A stretch of 43,544 nt of DNA, taken from positions 1 through 43,544 of the forward strand of contig JAVJSU010000037.1 in NCBI GenBank assembly GCA_040219275.1. Reading direction: 5' to 3'. Position numbers and translations under genes: made by a program. Shown one piece after another: positions 1-9,534 of this stretch; within the stretch, counting starts at the first letter, position 1; each line of letters starts with the position of its first letter. The notes under the pieces were generated by a model. It searched no databases. It worked only from the letters and a program-made list of their open reading frames with translations, and had not been told where the DNA came from. This stretch comes from JAVJSU01 sp040219275 (GTDB lineage: Bacteria > Chloroflexota > Anaerolineae > Aggregatilineales > Phototrophicaceae).

Positions 1-92
1 TTTGGACATTTCAACCCTTCGGGATGAAAATACTCCAATAGCCAGCTTTCACAGTCTCTTTGATCTAGTAACTCGGTAATTGGAAATCTCAT
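1..92 (-). CDS. IS1595-family transposase, N-terminal fragment (runs off the window)
   Basis: This is the first 30 codons of a transposase reading leftwards off the window, starting MRFPITELLDQRD. The visible residues are identical to the start of the transposase at 43268, and the seven nucleotide differences between the two copies in this stretch are all synonymous. The family is read from the right-hand copy, which shows the zinc ribbon; this fragment ends just as that ribbon begins. The ATG is at 90-92. Confidence 0.75.
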   Translation of the reverse strand, partial: MRFPITELLDQRDCESWLLEYFHPEGLKCP

Positions 93-140
93 ATCATCTA
101 CTTTAATTCATTCAACTCACACTTTCTAGAGTTGAGCCAA
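1..140 (-). mobile_element. IS1595-type insertion sequence, left copy (5' end only)
   Basis: The first 140 bases are the reverse complement of 43220-43359 with about nine differences, so they are the 5' end of the same kind of element as at the right edge. Homology stops sharply at 140, which I take as the outer tip (reads TTGGCTCAAC on the minus strand). Just inside the tip a short inverted repeat, TCAACTC and GAGTTGA separated by about ten bases, could form a hairpin. The rest of the element lies outside the window. Confidence 0.8.
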
Positions 141-171
141 GATCAATTGTATACAGGCCGTTCCCTTTTTG

Positions 172-192
172 ACATGAGTGCCTTCCTCATGT
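172..192. promoter_or_regulatory. 7-bp inverted repeat upstream of treZ
   Basis: ACATGAG and CTCATGT form a perfect 7-bp inverted repeat around a 7-base loop, about 110 bases before the treZ start and between the IS tip and the gene. It lacks a following T-run on the plus strand, so it is not a good terminator for that direction. It could be an operator or chance; no convincing -35/-10 pair was found in 141-301. Confidence 0.25.
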
Positions 193-301
193 TCAATCAC
201 AGTATGCTTATAGATGCTCCTAACAATGAGATGATACTAAAACTAGATTTAGGCGACATTCATCCTCTGTCCACGTAAGCAAGGTAACCTTAGGAGAACG
301 A

Positions 302-2188
302 TTGCTAAAGATAAAGGAATTGAACTTGCGTCAAAAACATAAACTCGGGGCGGCTTATCAACCCCATAAAACGACTTTTTGCGTATGGGCGCCTGCTGTC
401 CAACAGGTTGAAACGCATCTTCTGGATGATGATCGTTATATCCCCATGCAACGCGATGCAAAATGCTACTTTACCTGCACAGTGCCGGATGTTGCGGCAG
501 GTACACGCTATTTTTACCGGCTCGATGGTGGTAAAGAGCGCCCCGACCCGGCGAGTAGAAGTCAACCAGAGGGGGTTCACGGGCCTTCACAGGTTGTTGA
601 TACCTCATTTAATTGGTCAGATGCTGGCTGGAATCCTCCAACTTTACGCAACAGCGTGATTTATGAGCTTCATGTGGGTACGTTCACGCCAGAAGGCACA
701 TTTGAAGCGATCATCCCACATTTACCCCACTTACTTGAATTGGGCGTGACGACTCTGCAACTGATGCCGGTTGCACAGTTCCCCGGAAGCCGTAACTGGG
801 GCTATGATGGCGTGCAACTTTACGCGCCACACTCTGCATATGGTGGCGCAGATGGATTAAGAAAACTGGTTGATAATTGCCATCAACTGGGATTAGCCGT
901 CATGCTGGATGTGGTTTATAACCACCTCGGACCGGAAGGTAATTATTTGTGGGATTATGGCTCCTATTTCACCAATCGCTATCACTCCTCATGGGGCGAT
1001 AGCGTCAACCTTGATGGACCACAGAGCGATCCGGTGCGGCACTTTTTTATCGAGAACGCTATTTATTGGCTGGATGAATTTCATATCGATGGTCTGCGGC
1101 TTGATGCAATCCATGCGCTCTACGATTTTTCTGCCCGCCCCTTTGTGAGCGAGCTGGCGAAAAGCGCACAGGAATGGGCTGAACGCCACAACCGGCGGGT
1201 GCATATTATCGCAGAAAGTCATGACAGCGACCGGCGCTTAACGCTTTCCCGTGAGGCGAACGGTCTCGGCTTAAATGGGCAGTGGTTGGATGATTTACAC
1301 CATTTGCTCCATGTGGCGCTTACCGGCGAAAAGTCTGGCTATTATGTTGATTATCAGGATTTTCAGCTTTTGCCCAAAATGTTGATGGAGAGCTTCGCCT
1401 ATACCGGACAATATTCACAGGTCTTTCAACGTATACATGGCACCTCCGCCGCAGACATCCCTGCGGATCGCTTTATCGTCTCGACACAAAATCACGATCA
1501 AGTGGGCAATCGCATGTTAGGTGAGCGCTTATCACAATTGACTGATTTCGATGGGTTAAAGCTGGCGGCGGGATTACTGGCATGTTCGCCCTATGTGCCG
1601 ATGTTATTTATGGGGCAGGAATATGGTGAAACCGCGCCGTTCCTTTATTTTGTATCTCATGGGGATGAGAATCTGGTAGCGGCGGTACGTAAAGGGCGTA
1701 AAGAAGAATTCGCCGCGTTTAACTGGGCGGAGTCCCCACCTGATCCACAAGCGGAGGAGACGTTTGAGCGTAGTAAACTCAATCATGATTTACGCACACA
1801 GGGGCAACATGCGCTCTTACTCGCGTTCTATCAGGATTTACTGGCGTTACGACGAAATCATCCCGCACTGACAAACCCGAATCGGGATGAGACACATGTT
1901 TATGCGGATGATACCGCGCCAATTCTGTGCCTTGAGCGGCGCGATGGCGATACAGCACTACGTATGTTCATGAATTTTGATCTGGAAAATGAACAAACAT
2001 TGCGTGTCTTGAATATCGGGCGCACACGCTGGAATAAAATTCACGACTCACATGATCTGAAGTGGTCAATAAACGAGAGCAGTCACCCATCCGCACCGAC
2101 ACAATTTGATACGGATGAACCGCTGACGGTGACATTGCGGCCAAAATCATTCGTAATTTATGAACAAGGAGACAACAATGAGCGCTGA
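302..2188 (+). CDS. treZ: Malto-oligosyltrehalose trehalohydrolase (TreZ)
   Basis: TreZ (EC 3.2.1.141, GH13) cleaves the terminal trehalose from malto-oligosyltrehalose made by TreY, in the cytoplasm. The 628-residue protein has an N-terminal CBM48-like domain (motif FCVWAP near residue 27) followed by a GH13 barrel. Catalytic residues are visible: nucleophile D268 in GLRLDAIHAL, acid/base E305 in IIAESHDSD and D399 in STQNHDQVGNR. VIYELHVGTFTPEGT is typical of TreZ. The start is a TTG at 302, chosen because AGGAG lies five bases upstream (292-296) and because no in-frame ATG precedes the conserved domain. Its last bases overlap the treY start, indicating translational coupling. Confidence 0.95.
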   Translation: MLKIKELNLRQKHKLGAAYQPHKTTFCVWAPAVQQVETHLLDDDRYIPMQRDAKCYFTCTVPDVAAGTRYFYRLDGGKERPDPASRSQPEGVHGPSQVVDTSFNWSDAGWNPPTLRNSVIYELHVGTFTPEGTFEAIIPHLPHLLELGVTTLQLMPVAQFPGSRNWGYDGVQLYAPHSAYGGADGLRKLVDNCHQLGLAVMLDVVYNHLGPEGNYLWDYGSYFTNRYHSSWGDSVNLDGPQSDPVRHFFIENAIYWLDEFHIDGLRLDAIHALYDFSARPFVSELAKSAQEWAERHNRRVHIIAESHDSDRRLTLSREANGLGLNGQWLDDLHHLLHVALTGEKSGYYVDYQDFQLLPKMLMESFAYTGQYSQVFQRIHGTSAADIPADRFIVSTQNHDQVGNRMLGERLSQLTDFDGLKLAAGLLACSPYVPMLFMGQEYGETAPFLYFVSHGDENLVAAVRKGRKEEFAAFNWAESPPDPQAEETFERSKLNHDLRTQGQHALLLAFYQDLLALRRNHPALTNPNRDETHVYADDTAPILCLERRDGDTALRMFMNFDLENEQTLRVLNIGRTRWNKIHDSHDLKWSINESSHPSAPTQFDTDEPLTVTLRPKSFVIYEQGDNNER

Positions 2189-5135
2189 TTTTGAAGCCGT
2201 GAGCGCAATTTTAGACGACTTACTTCGACAACCGCATGTGCCACGTGCGACCTACCGGCTCCAATTTAACGCTGATTTCACCTTTCAGGATGCGGTGGCG
2301 CTTGTACCCTATCTTGATGCGCTGGGGATTAGTGATTTGTACGCCTCACCACTTTTTAAGCCCCGTTCCGGTAGTACACATGGATATGACACCGTTGACT
2401 ACGGGGAATTTAATCCCGCTCTGGGTACGGACGCCGATTTTGAAGCGCTTTCGACCGCGCTGGCTGAGCGCGATATGGGACTTCTGCTGGATATTGTTCC
2501 TAATCATATGGGGGCGAGCACAGAAAATGACTGGTGGACAGATGTGCTTAAGCAGGGTCCATCTTCCCCCTATGCCCGTTATTTTGATATTGATTGGCAA
2601 CCGCAAAATCGCGCCTTAGATAACAAGGTGTTGTTGCCTATTTTGGGGAATCACTACGGGCAAGTGCTGGAAGCGGGCGAGCTAAAGATCGTCTACTGGC
2701 ATGGCGACTTTTATGTGCATTACTATGAGCATCAATTCCCGATGACACCTGAGACCTATGGGCGAATTCTCGCAGAGGTGCTGGAGTGCCTGCCCGATGA
2801 ACTCGGTAATGATGACGCATGGGTGCCGATGGAATTAGCGAGCGTGATCCGCTCACTGGATTATCTTCCCAGCTACACGGATGTTGAGCCACAGTCCATT
2901 GAGATACGTCAGCGTGAAATGACGATTATTCGCTGGCGTTTGCTGGGACTGTTTGACAAAAGTGAGGTCTTCCGTGCGACGATGCAGACCGCATTGGATG
3001 CAATCAACGGTAATTCTGATGCCCCGGCGAGCTTTGACCTGCTGGATGATCTTCTTTCACAGCAACCGTATCGTCTGGCATATTGGCGTGCGGCGACAGA
3101 TGAGATCAATTACCGGCGCTTTTTCGACATTAATGATATGGTGGCGCTCCGGATTGAAGATTTGCAGGTGTTTAAGGATGTTCACCGCCGCACCTTTGAA
3201 TTACTGGCGGAGGGTAAGGTCAACGCTTTACGGATTGACCATCCCGATGGTTTGTGGGACCCGGAGGGCTATTTCTTAAATCTACAGCAGGGTTATCTGG
3301 ATACCGCCTTGAAACAGCGTTTAGGCAATGAGGCGGATTTTTCCGGTCAGATAGCCGCACGATTGAATCTTCTGCGTGATGCAACGGGTCAGCGGGTGGA
3401 ATGGCCGTTGTTTGTGCTGGTTGAGAAAATCTTATCCGAATCGGAACCCTTGCCATATTCATGGGCGGTGAGCGGGACAACCGGCTATGACTTTATGTAT
3501 GCGGTCAACAATCTGCTGGTGAATCCGGACTCTGAAGATGCTTTTAATGCGTTGTACACAGATTTTATCGGTGAAGATATTACCCCGCGTGAACTGGCTG
3601 ATTACACTAAACGGCTGGTTATGCGACAGTCCCTCACCAGCGAATTGAAAAGCCGGAGTACGGAACTCGCCCGCATTGTCGAGCAGAACCGCCGCTATAG
3701 GGGCTTCACACAGAATAGTCTGGCGTTTGGTCTGAGCGAAATTGTTGCCGGATTGGATATTTATCGCACTTATATCACAGGACCGGGTGTTGTGAGTGAG
3801 CGCGATCAAACCTATATCGACGAAGCCATTGAAGAAGCGAAACAGCGCAATCCACTCGTCCTCAGTGAGATTTTCGACTTCCTTCGCGATACCTTGTTAA
3901 TGCAGAACTTCAACGAGTTCGCGGAAGAACAGCGGGGTGATCTGCGTGAGTTTGTGATGAAATTCCAGCAGATTACCGGGCCGGTGATGGCGAAAAGTAT
4001 GGAGGATACGGCCTTTTATATTTATAACCGTCTGGTTTCATTGAATGAAGTCGGTGGTCATTTGACGCGCTTCGGCCTGACTGCCGGGGAGTTCCACAAT
4101 CATAATATGGAGAAAGCCTATCCTCACGCCATGCTCTCCACTTCCACACACGATACAAAGCGGAGCGAAGATGTGCGGGCGCGCATCAATGTGCTATCGG
4201 AAATGCCGGATGAATGGCGCACGATGGTTGAACGCTGGGCGGCGATCAATGCGGATGCCAGGACCACACTGGGCGAAACACTTGCGCCTTCCCGTAACGA
4301 TGAATATCTGATCTATCAGACCTTGCTCGGCACATATCTAGCCAGTGTGGATGACGATGAGACCTTCCTGCAACGAATCGTCGACTATATGCACAAAGCC
4401 ATTAATGAAGCCAAAGTCCATAGCAATTGGATTAATCCCAACAAAGAATACGCTCAGGCAATTACAGACTTTATCACTCAAATCTGGGAAAGCGCCGCCT
4501 TTCGGGAGTCCTTTGATGTTTTTCATGGGCGGGTCGCCTACTTCGGGCGCTTGAATTCACTGATACAGACCATGCTCAAGCTCACCTGTCCCGGTGTGCC
4601 GGATATTTATCAGGGGACAGAACTCTGGGATTATAGTCTGGTGGATCCGGATAACCGACGTCCGGTAGATTTTGAGAGCCGTCACGCTTTGCTTGAGGGG
4701 TTACGTGAACCGGATGATCGCAAGGCACTGGCGCAATCGTTGCTGGAGAATGCTGAATCCGGCGCGATTAAGTTGTACCTGATCTACACAGTGTTCCAGT
4801 ACCGTCGTCAGCATGAAGCACTGTTTCGAGATGGGGACTATGTGCCTGTGAAAGTCGGGGGTGAACGCGCAGAGCACATTTGTGCGTTTATACGAACCTA
4901 TGAAACGGAAGCCGTCGTGATCGTCGTCCCGCGCTTGCTTGCGACTTTGATGGAGGGTGAAACGGGCATTCCCGATGCAGGTATTTGGGGAGACACACGA
5001 TTAATTCTACCGGAATCTGTTGCGGGAAAGCGTATGGAAAATATCCTGACGGGTGAACAGATGGATGCTCAACAACATCTTAATCCGGGGCAAATTCTAA
5101 GTGTCTTACCGATTGCGCTCTTTAAAATAGGCTAA
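2178..5135 (+). CDS. treY: Malto-oligosyltrehalose synthase (TreY)
   Basis: TreY (EC 5.4.99.15, GH13) converts the reducing-end alpha-1,4 bond of maltodextrin to alpha,alpha-1,1, giving the substrate for TreZ. The N-terminus (ATYRLQFNADFTF, then DLYASPLFKPRSGSTHGYD) is diagnostic. GH13 residues are D354 in LRIDHPDGLWDP, E416 in VLVEKIL and D659 in STHDTKRSEDVRAR. At 985 residues it is toward the long end of the family. The ATG at 2178 is preferred over 2160 because AAGGAG (2166-2171) sits six bases before it; this gives an 11-base overlap with treZ. With glgX downstream it forms the complete TreX-TreY-TreZ route from glycogen to trehalose. Confidence 0.95.
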   Translation: MSADFEAVSAILDDLLRQPHVPRATYRLQFNADFTFQDAVALVPYLDALGISDLYASPLFKPRSGSTHGYDTVDYGEFNPALGTDADFEALSTALAERDMGLLLDIVPNHMGASTENDWWTDVLKQGPSSPYARYFDIDWQPQNRALDNKVLLPILGNHYGQVLEAGELKIVYWHGDFYVHYYEHQFPMTPETYGRILAEVLECLPDELGNDDAWVPMELASVIRSLDYLPSYTDVEPQSIEIRQREMTIIRWRLLGLFDKSEVFRATMQTALDAINGNSDAPASFDLLDDLLSQQPYRLAYWRAATDEINYRRFFDINDMVALRIEDLQVFKDVHRRTFELLAEGKVNALRIDHPDGLWDPEGYFLNLQQGYLDTALKQRLGNEADFSGQIAARLNLLRDATGQRVEWPLFVLVEKILSESEPLPYSWAVSGTTGYDFMYAVNNLLVNPDSEDAFNALYTDFIGEDITPRELADYTKRLVMRQSLTSELKSRSTELARIVEQNRRYRGFTQNSLAFGLSEIVAGLDIYRTYITGPGVVSERDQTYIDEAIEEAKQRNPLVLSEIFDFLRDTLLMQNFNEFAEEQRGDLREFVMKFQQITGPVMAKSMEDTAFYIYNRLVSLNEVGGHLTRFGLTAGEFHNHNMEKAYPHAMLSTSTHDTKRSEDVRARINVLSEMPDEWRTMVERWAAINADARTTLGETLAPSRNDEYLIYQTLLGTYLASVDDDETFLQRIVDYMHKAINEAKVHSNWINPNKEYAQAITDFITQIWESAAFRESFDVFHGRVAYFGRLNSLIQTMLKLTCPGVPDIYQGTELWDYSLVDPDNRRPVDFESRHALLEGLREPDDRKALAQSLLENAESGAIKLYLIYTVFQYRRQHEALFRDGDYVPVKVGGERAEHICAFIRTYETEAVVIVVPRLLATLMEGETGIPDAGIWGDTRLILPESVAGKRMENILTGEQMDAQQHLNPGQILSVLPIALFKIG

Positions 5136-5325
5136 GTTGAATTGAGGCGGAAGCAAACCTTAAATTAACGGTGAGGGATATTGACTTCGCCATGCCATGC
5201 GTCCGAGTTCTATATTCAGGATTAGCCTTTCGACTAAAGAGATTAGGTCAAGTGTATGTTGGATGAGTCGTTTAACTCCCTTATTATTGGGGCATCTATC
5301 GTAAATTGGTAAGGTGCATTAATTG

Positions 5326-5823
5326 ATGTTGGAGTCAAAACAAACGGTTAAACAGTCGGAATCATCCCAAAATATACATGCGATGAGTGCTGGCGTTTTC
5401 GCCACAATCTTTATGACCATAGCAATGTATGCCGGGCGGATTTTTCAGTTCCCTCACATTGATATTTTCCATATTCTGGGGAATTTGTTCACAACAAAAT
5501 ACTGGATGTCTACAGCTATGGGAGTGATTTTACACTTCTTATCAGGGGCGGTTTTTTCGTTATCCTATGTCAGGTTATGGCAGTCATCGGTTGGGAAAGC
5601 CTCCTACTTTTGGGGATTCGTGTTCGGTGCAATACATGGGGTGCTTGCCAATCTGTTGCTGCGGTTCCTACTGCCGCGCCACCCTCGTCCCGCACAGACA
5701 TGGGATTCTTCAAACAGCCTTGTATATATTTTTACGCATCTGGTATTTGGGGTCTTCGTCGTAATTTTTTATCAGAATGATGCTACTAAATTTATGGAGC
5801 CGGATGATGCAAAACCAGAATAA
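5326..5823 (+). CDS. Four-helix membrane protein of unknown function
   Basis: This 165-residue protein has a polar N-terminus and about four hydrophobic segments (roughly 20-38, 60-80, 88-106 and 128-150). I do not recognise a family with certainty. A short glycine-, alanine- and histidine-containing helix (FGAIHGVLANLLLRFLLP) is the most distinctive part. The ATG at 5326 follows AAGGTG (5311-5316); a TTG directly before it is also in frame. Its end overlaps the next membrane gene by 17 bases, so the two are probably translated together. Its location between treY and glgX does not by itself suggest a function. Confidence 0.75.
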   Translation: MLESKQTVKQSESSQNIHAMSAGVFATIFMTIAMYAGRIFQFPHIDIFHILGNLFTTKYWMSTAMGVILHFLSGAVFSLSYVRLWQSSVGKASYFWGFVFGAIHGVLANLLLRFLLPRHPRPAQTWDSSNSLVYIFTHLVFGVFVVIFYQNDATKFMEPDDAKPE

Positions 5824-6289
5824 GCCGAGGCGGATTCTCATTTCTGGCATTTTACTTGGCTTAGGTATCGGAGGATTTTTTGACGGTATCGTACTCCATC
5901 AAATTCTACAGTGGCATCACATGCTCACAAGTGCCGGGTACCCTGCTAACACAGTAGAAAATCTGGAACTCAACACCTTAGCGGATGGTTTTTTCCATGC
6001 AATGACCTATTTCTTTACCTGTTTGGGAATTTATGGATTGTGGCGATCACGACAAATCAGCGTGGGGGATCATGCTTCGCGTCTCTTGTTCGGGGCGATC
6101 CTCGTCGGTTGGGGTTTATTCAATCTTGTTGAAGGGTTTATAAATCATCACATTCTTACAATTCATCATGTTCGTTCAGGTCCCAATGAAGTGCTATGGG
6201 ATATTGGCTTTCTGGCATGGGGCGCTCTGATGCTCATTGGTGGGCTCTTTCTGATAAAATACGTTCCCTCTGCAACCTTACCGGATTAA
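5807..6289 (+). CDS. DUF2243-type integral membrane protein
   Basis: The 160-residue protein has four predicted membrane helices and the histidine-rich pattern of the DUF2243 family: FFDGIVLHQILQWHHML near the N-terminus, a central FFHAMTYFFTCLGIYGLW, and FNLVEGFINHHILTIHHV. The repeated HH pairs at helix ends suggest metal or haem binding, but this is inference. From general knowledge, DUF2243 proteins are often encoded near cytochrome oxidase and copper genes; here it sits in the trehalose cluster. Two adjacent ATGs (5804, 5807) are available; GGAG at 5796-5799 favours 5807. It overlaps the previous gene by 17 bases. Confidence 0.8.
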   Translation: MQNQNKPRRILISGILLGLGIGGFFDGIVLHQILQWHHMLTSAGYPANTVENLELNTLADGFFHAMTYFFTCLGIYGLWRSRQISVGDHASRLLFGAILVGWGLFNLVEGFINHHILTIHHVRSGPNEVLWDIGFLAWGALMLIGGLFLIKYVPSATLPD

Positions 6290-6374
6290 CATTGTGTAAA
6301 ACTATCTAACCAATTGTTGCACTGAAACGCAATTATGCTCTACTTAAAGTTCAATGGTTATCAAGAAAGTCAAT

Positions 6375-8456
6375 ATGAGCCAACAATATGAAATTTTTCC
6401 CGGAGACCCTTTACCATTTGGTGCAAGTCTTCGGGATGATCGTATCAATTTTTCAATCTATTCTCGTCATGCGACAGACTGCACATTAGTACTATTTTAT
6501 GAAGGGGAGATAACTCCCTTCGCAGAAATCTCGATCCCTGATACATATCGTATTGGTGATGTTTTTGCTGTTAGCATTAAAGGACTTGATCCAAAGCGGG
6601 TTGAGTATGGCTATCGTTTGGATGGTCCAAATGCGCCTGAAGATGGCAAGATTTTTGATCCATCGGTGATTCTGCTTGATCCCTATTCAAAAGTCATTGG
6701 AGGGCAACTTATATGGGGAACGCAATTTGCTGTAGATAACCCTTTCCATCATCGTGCACGGATCATCGAAGAGACTTTTGATTGGGGAGAGGATCGCCCG
6801 CTTCGCACGCCTATTGAGGATCTTATTATTTATGAAATGCATGTTCGAGGCTTTACCAAACATGCCTCATCAGGAGCCACCAACCCCGGTAGCTATCAAG
6901 CCATTCAAGAGAAAATCCCCTACTTAAAGGAATTGGGCATAAATTGTGTAGAACTCATGCCAATCTTCGAATTTAATGAGTTTGAGAATTACCGATATTG
7001 CCCGGATACAGAGGAACTCCTCCTGAATTATTGGGGGTATGCGCCCATTGCATTCTTCGCCCCAAAAGCCGGTTATGCCGCCAGTAACAGACCGGGTGGC
7101 GAGATTAATGAACTGAAAGCGCTGATAAAAGCATTACATGCCAACGGGATAGAGGTGATTCTCGACGTGGTATTTAACCACACCGCAGAAGGGAATGAAA
7201 AAGGACCGACAATTTCATTTAAAGGGATTGATAACTCAATTTATTATATCCTCACCCCAGACGGATATTATTACAATTTCAGCGGCACAGGAAATACATT
7301 TAACTGCAATCATCCGCGCGTGCGCCATCTTATTCTAGATTGTCTGCGCTATTGGGTCAGCGAGTATCATATCGATGGTTTTCGGTTTGATCTGGCATCT
7401 GTGATGACGCGAGATGTGAACGGGATGCCATTACATGACCCACCCTTACTCCGTGAAATTGTGGATGATCCGGTTTTAACAGGAACAAAACTAATCGCCG
7501 AACCGTGGGATGCGGATGGCTTATATCATCTGGGAAGTTTCCCCGCATATGGGCGGTGGGCGGAGTGGAACGGGGAATATCGGGATACCGTGCGGAAATT
7601 TTTGAAAGGCGACCCCGGTCAGGTTCGCGCCATATCTCAAGCCTTAATTGCTTCGCCCCATTTGTATCCCCGACGGGGACCTATTGCCACAATCAATTTT
7701 GTGACGGCACACGATGGGTTTACGCTCATGGATTTAGTGAGCTATAACGAAAAACATAACGAGGCAAATTGCGAACCGGGTGACAGCGGAACAAACGATA
7801 ACCACAGCTGGAATTGTGGTGTTGAAGGCGCAACGGAGGATCCTAAGGTCAATGAGTTACGCCATCGTCAGGTTAAAAATGCGCTGGCTATCCTGCTGAT
7901 GAGTCAGGGTGTACCTATGGTGCTGATGGGCGATGAAATGGGGCGCACCCAGCAAGGCAATAACAACGCTTATTGTCAGGACACGCCTATTAGCTGGTTA
8001 GATTGGTCATTCATCCAGAAAAACTGGAATATTTTTGAATTTTTCAAGGCATGTATTGCTTTCCGGCAACGACATCCAGTTTTACGCAACGGCTATTTCT
8101 TACGCGGACACGATTATGCAAAAAAAGGTTATCCAGATATAACATGGCATGGATATAAGGTTGGCAAACCGAATTTTTCCAGCGATAGCCATTCGCTCGC
8201 GTTTATGCTGTATGGGGATTATGCTAAAGGTGGATTGGCACAGGACAACCACATTTATATGGCAATGAATATGCACTGGAAGCGGCACCGGTTTGAACTC
8301 CCCACCTTACCAGAGAAACAAGCATGGCATCTCTTTGTAAACACAGGAAAGCCGAACGAGTTTTTTCATCTTCCAGACACAGAACCACGTCTTGAAAAGC
8401 AAACGTCAATATCTCTTTCTCCACGCTCAATCGTCATTCTGGTGGGGCATAAATGA
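6375..8456 (+). CDS. glgX: Glycogen debranching enzyme GlgX/TreX (isoamylase-type)
   Basis: This GH13 enzyme hydrolyses alpha-1,6 branches of glycogen, releasing linear maltodextrin for TreY/TreZ. After an N-terminal CBM48-like domain (PGDPLPFGASLRDDRINFSI) comes the barrel. Counting from 6375, the nucleophile is D339 (FRFDLASVM), the acid/base E376 (LIAEPWDADGLY) and the third acid D447 (VTAHDGFTL). The block NHSWNCGVEG is characteristic of GlgX/TreX and argues against a branching enzyme or amylase. An upstream in-frame ATG at 6354 would add seven residues; 6375 fits the usual family start better, but neither has a strong ribosome binding site. A perfect inverted repeat follows about 90 bases after the stop. 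Confidence 0.92.
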   Translation: MSQQYEIFPGDPLPFGASLRDDRINFSIYSRHATDCTLVLFYEGEITPFAEISIPDTYRIGDVFAVSIKGLDPKRVEYGYRLDGPNAPEDGKIFDPSVILLDPYSKVIGGQLIWGTQFAVDNPFHHRARIIEETFDWGEDRPLRTPIEDLIIYEMHVRGFTKHASSGATNPGSYQAIQEKIPYLKELGINCVELMPIFEFNEFENYRYCPDTEELLLNYWGYAPIAFFAPKAGYAASNRPGGEINELKALIKALHANGIEVILDVVFNHTAEGNEKGPTISFKGIDNSIYYILTPDGYYYNFSGTGNTFNCNHPRVRHLILDCLRYWVSEYHIDGFRFDLASVMTRDVNGMPLHDPPLLREIVDDPVLTGTKLIAEPWDADGLYHLGSFPAYGRWAEWNGEYRDTVRKFLKGDPGQVRAISQALIASPHLYPRRGPIATINFVTAHDGFTLMDLVSYNEKHNEANCEPGDSGTNDNHSWNCGVEGATEDPKVNELRHRQVKNALAILLMSQGVPMVLMGDEMGRTQQGNNNAYCQDTPISWLDWSFIQKNWNIFEFFKACIAFRQRHPVLRNGYFLRGHDYAKKGYPDITWHGYKVGKPNFSSDSHSLAFMLYGDYAKGGLAQDNHIYMAMNMHWKRHRFELPTLPEKQAWHLFVNTGKPNEFFHLPDTEPRLEKQTSISLSPRSIVILVGHK

Positions 8457-8905
8457 GTTCGGAGATGGGATAATTCGCATCGTTTCTTGGTGCCTTTACC
8501 TTATACTAGGACACCGGAATCAGTGTTGCACTCGCTATACTATCCGTGAGGTTTTACAGAGCAAACCTCACCTCAACATCACTATGGTAGAAACAGTCAA
8601 GAAAATAGTCTCCTTCAAGAGTTTGTCATGTAACCAGATGGCTTTAACCTCTAACGATACAGTTTCACGTAAAAGCACTTATTTATTTAACCTCAGATGG
8701 TAAATAGAACTTCGTTAGCGCATCTCTTTATTCACATACTAATTCGGTGATTTGTCCTATTACATCTGCTACTTCGTGGTAGGTCAGAATCCACCCATGT
8801 GGGGATGTCTGCGTATAAGTTCCATCTTATACTCAATCAATAAGACCTTTGATACGACTCAATAATGGCGTGCTACTGGAAATATTGAAATAGAAAGGGC
8901 ATATA
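8457..8905. other. Intergenic stretch with one strong inverted repeat
   Basis: No convincing gene is visible in these 449 bases; an open frame crossing the end of glgX has no family resemblance and I treat it as chance. The only clear structure is the hairpin at 8546-8571. No tRNA-like fold or recognisable gene remnant was seen. Confidence 0.5.
8546..8571. terminator. 9-bp perfect hairpin after glgX (possible terminator)
   Basis: GTGAGGTTT (8546-8554) pairs perfectly with AAACCTCAC (8563-8571) around an 8-base loop, 90 bases after the glgX stop. There is no U-tract after it on the plus strand, so it could be a weak terminator, an mRNA-stabilising 3' hairpin or an operator. Confidence 0.4.
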
Positions 8906-9313
8906 ATGCAATATGGCATAATTACTGTACCCGCAACATGGAATATCAATAGACCCATTGGGTTTAGTCAAAACGAGTATCAGCAATGGCACGAGGAGAT
9001 CAAAACAGGTTGTCGCGTACTTGTGTTTCAATCCGCCCCAGTCTATGCGATTGTTGCGGAAGGTATTGTGCAGGATAACATATTTCAAAAACTTGAGAAT
9101 TGGCCTTTACAAAGCACTCATCCTGTTATGACATTTGAAGGCAACGAAGCAGAGTATGTTATGACCCTAAGGATTTTGCGTAATTATTCCACTTCAACAC
9201 ATATTCCGGCAGATCGCGTGGGGAAAGTCGCTGACCTGGATACTATTTCAACCCGCACATGGACACCACTGGATGTAGATATTTATCGAGCATTACGCGA
9301 TGCTTCACAATGA
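8906..9313 (+). CDS. Small soluble protein, possibly EVE/PUA-like
   Basis: This 135-residue protein has no signal peptide or membrane segment. The pattern of an N-terminal strand (YGIITVPATW), a hydrophilic helix, then GCRVLVFQSAPVYAIVAEGIV resembles the EVE/PUA-like fold, in which a strand followed by a variable-to-basic loop binds modified bases or RNA. This is a shape argument from the residue pattern, not a confirmed match. The ATG at 8906 is preceded by AAAGGG about seven bases upstream. It stands alone between two gaps, so neighbours give no functional hint. Confidence 0.6.
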   Translation: MQYGIITVPATWNINRPIGFSQNEYQQWHEEIKTGCRVLVFQSAPVYAIVAEGIVQDNIFQKLENWPLQSTHPVMTFEGNEAEYVMTLRILRNYSTSTHIPADRVGKVADLDTISTRTWTPLDVDIYRALRDASQ

Positions 9314-9534
9314 GAAAAACGGTAAAGAACCGGGGGTACACCACCAGACTCTCACATCATAGATATGAAGTTCTATGCGGGAATAGGACAAGTAGAATAT
9401 TAACTTCATTCGGGTGACCCATCTCACTCAGTCGTATCTCCCCTAATATAGTTACATATTGAATAAGTTAAAGTGGGTTCACTGTACCAGAAACACGCCT
9501 GCTCTCCTGCTTTGAAGAAAGCGAAACGCACGAT

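Noticed and set aside
8392..8703. Open frame of about 100 codons crossing the end of glgX
   Set aside because: It overlaps the conserved glgX C-terminus in another frame, has no ribosome binding site or family resemblance, and its residue composition looks random.
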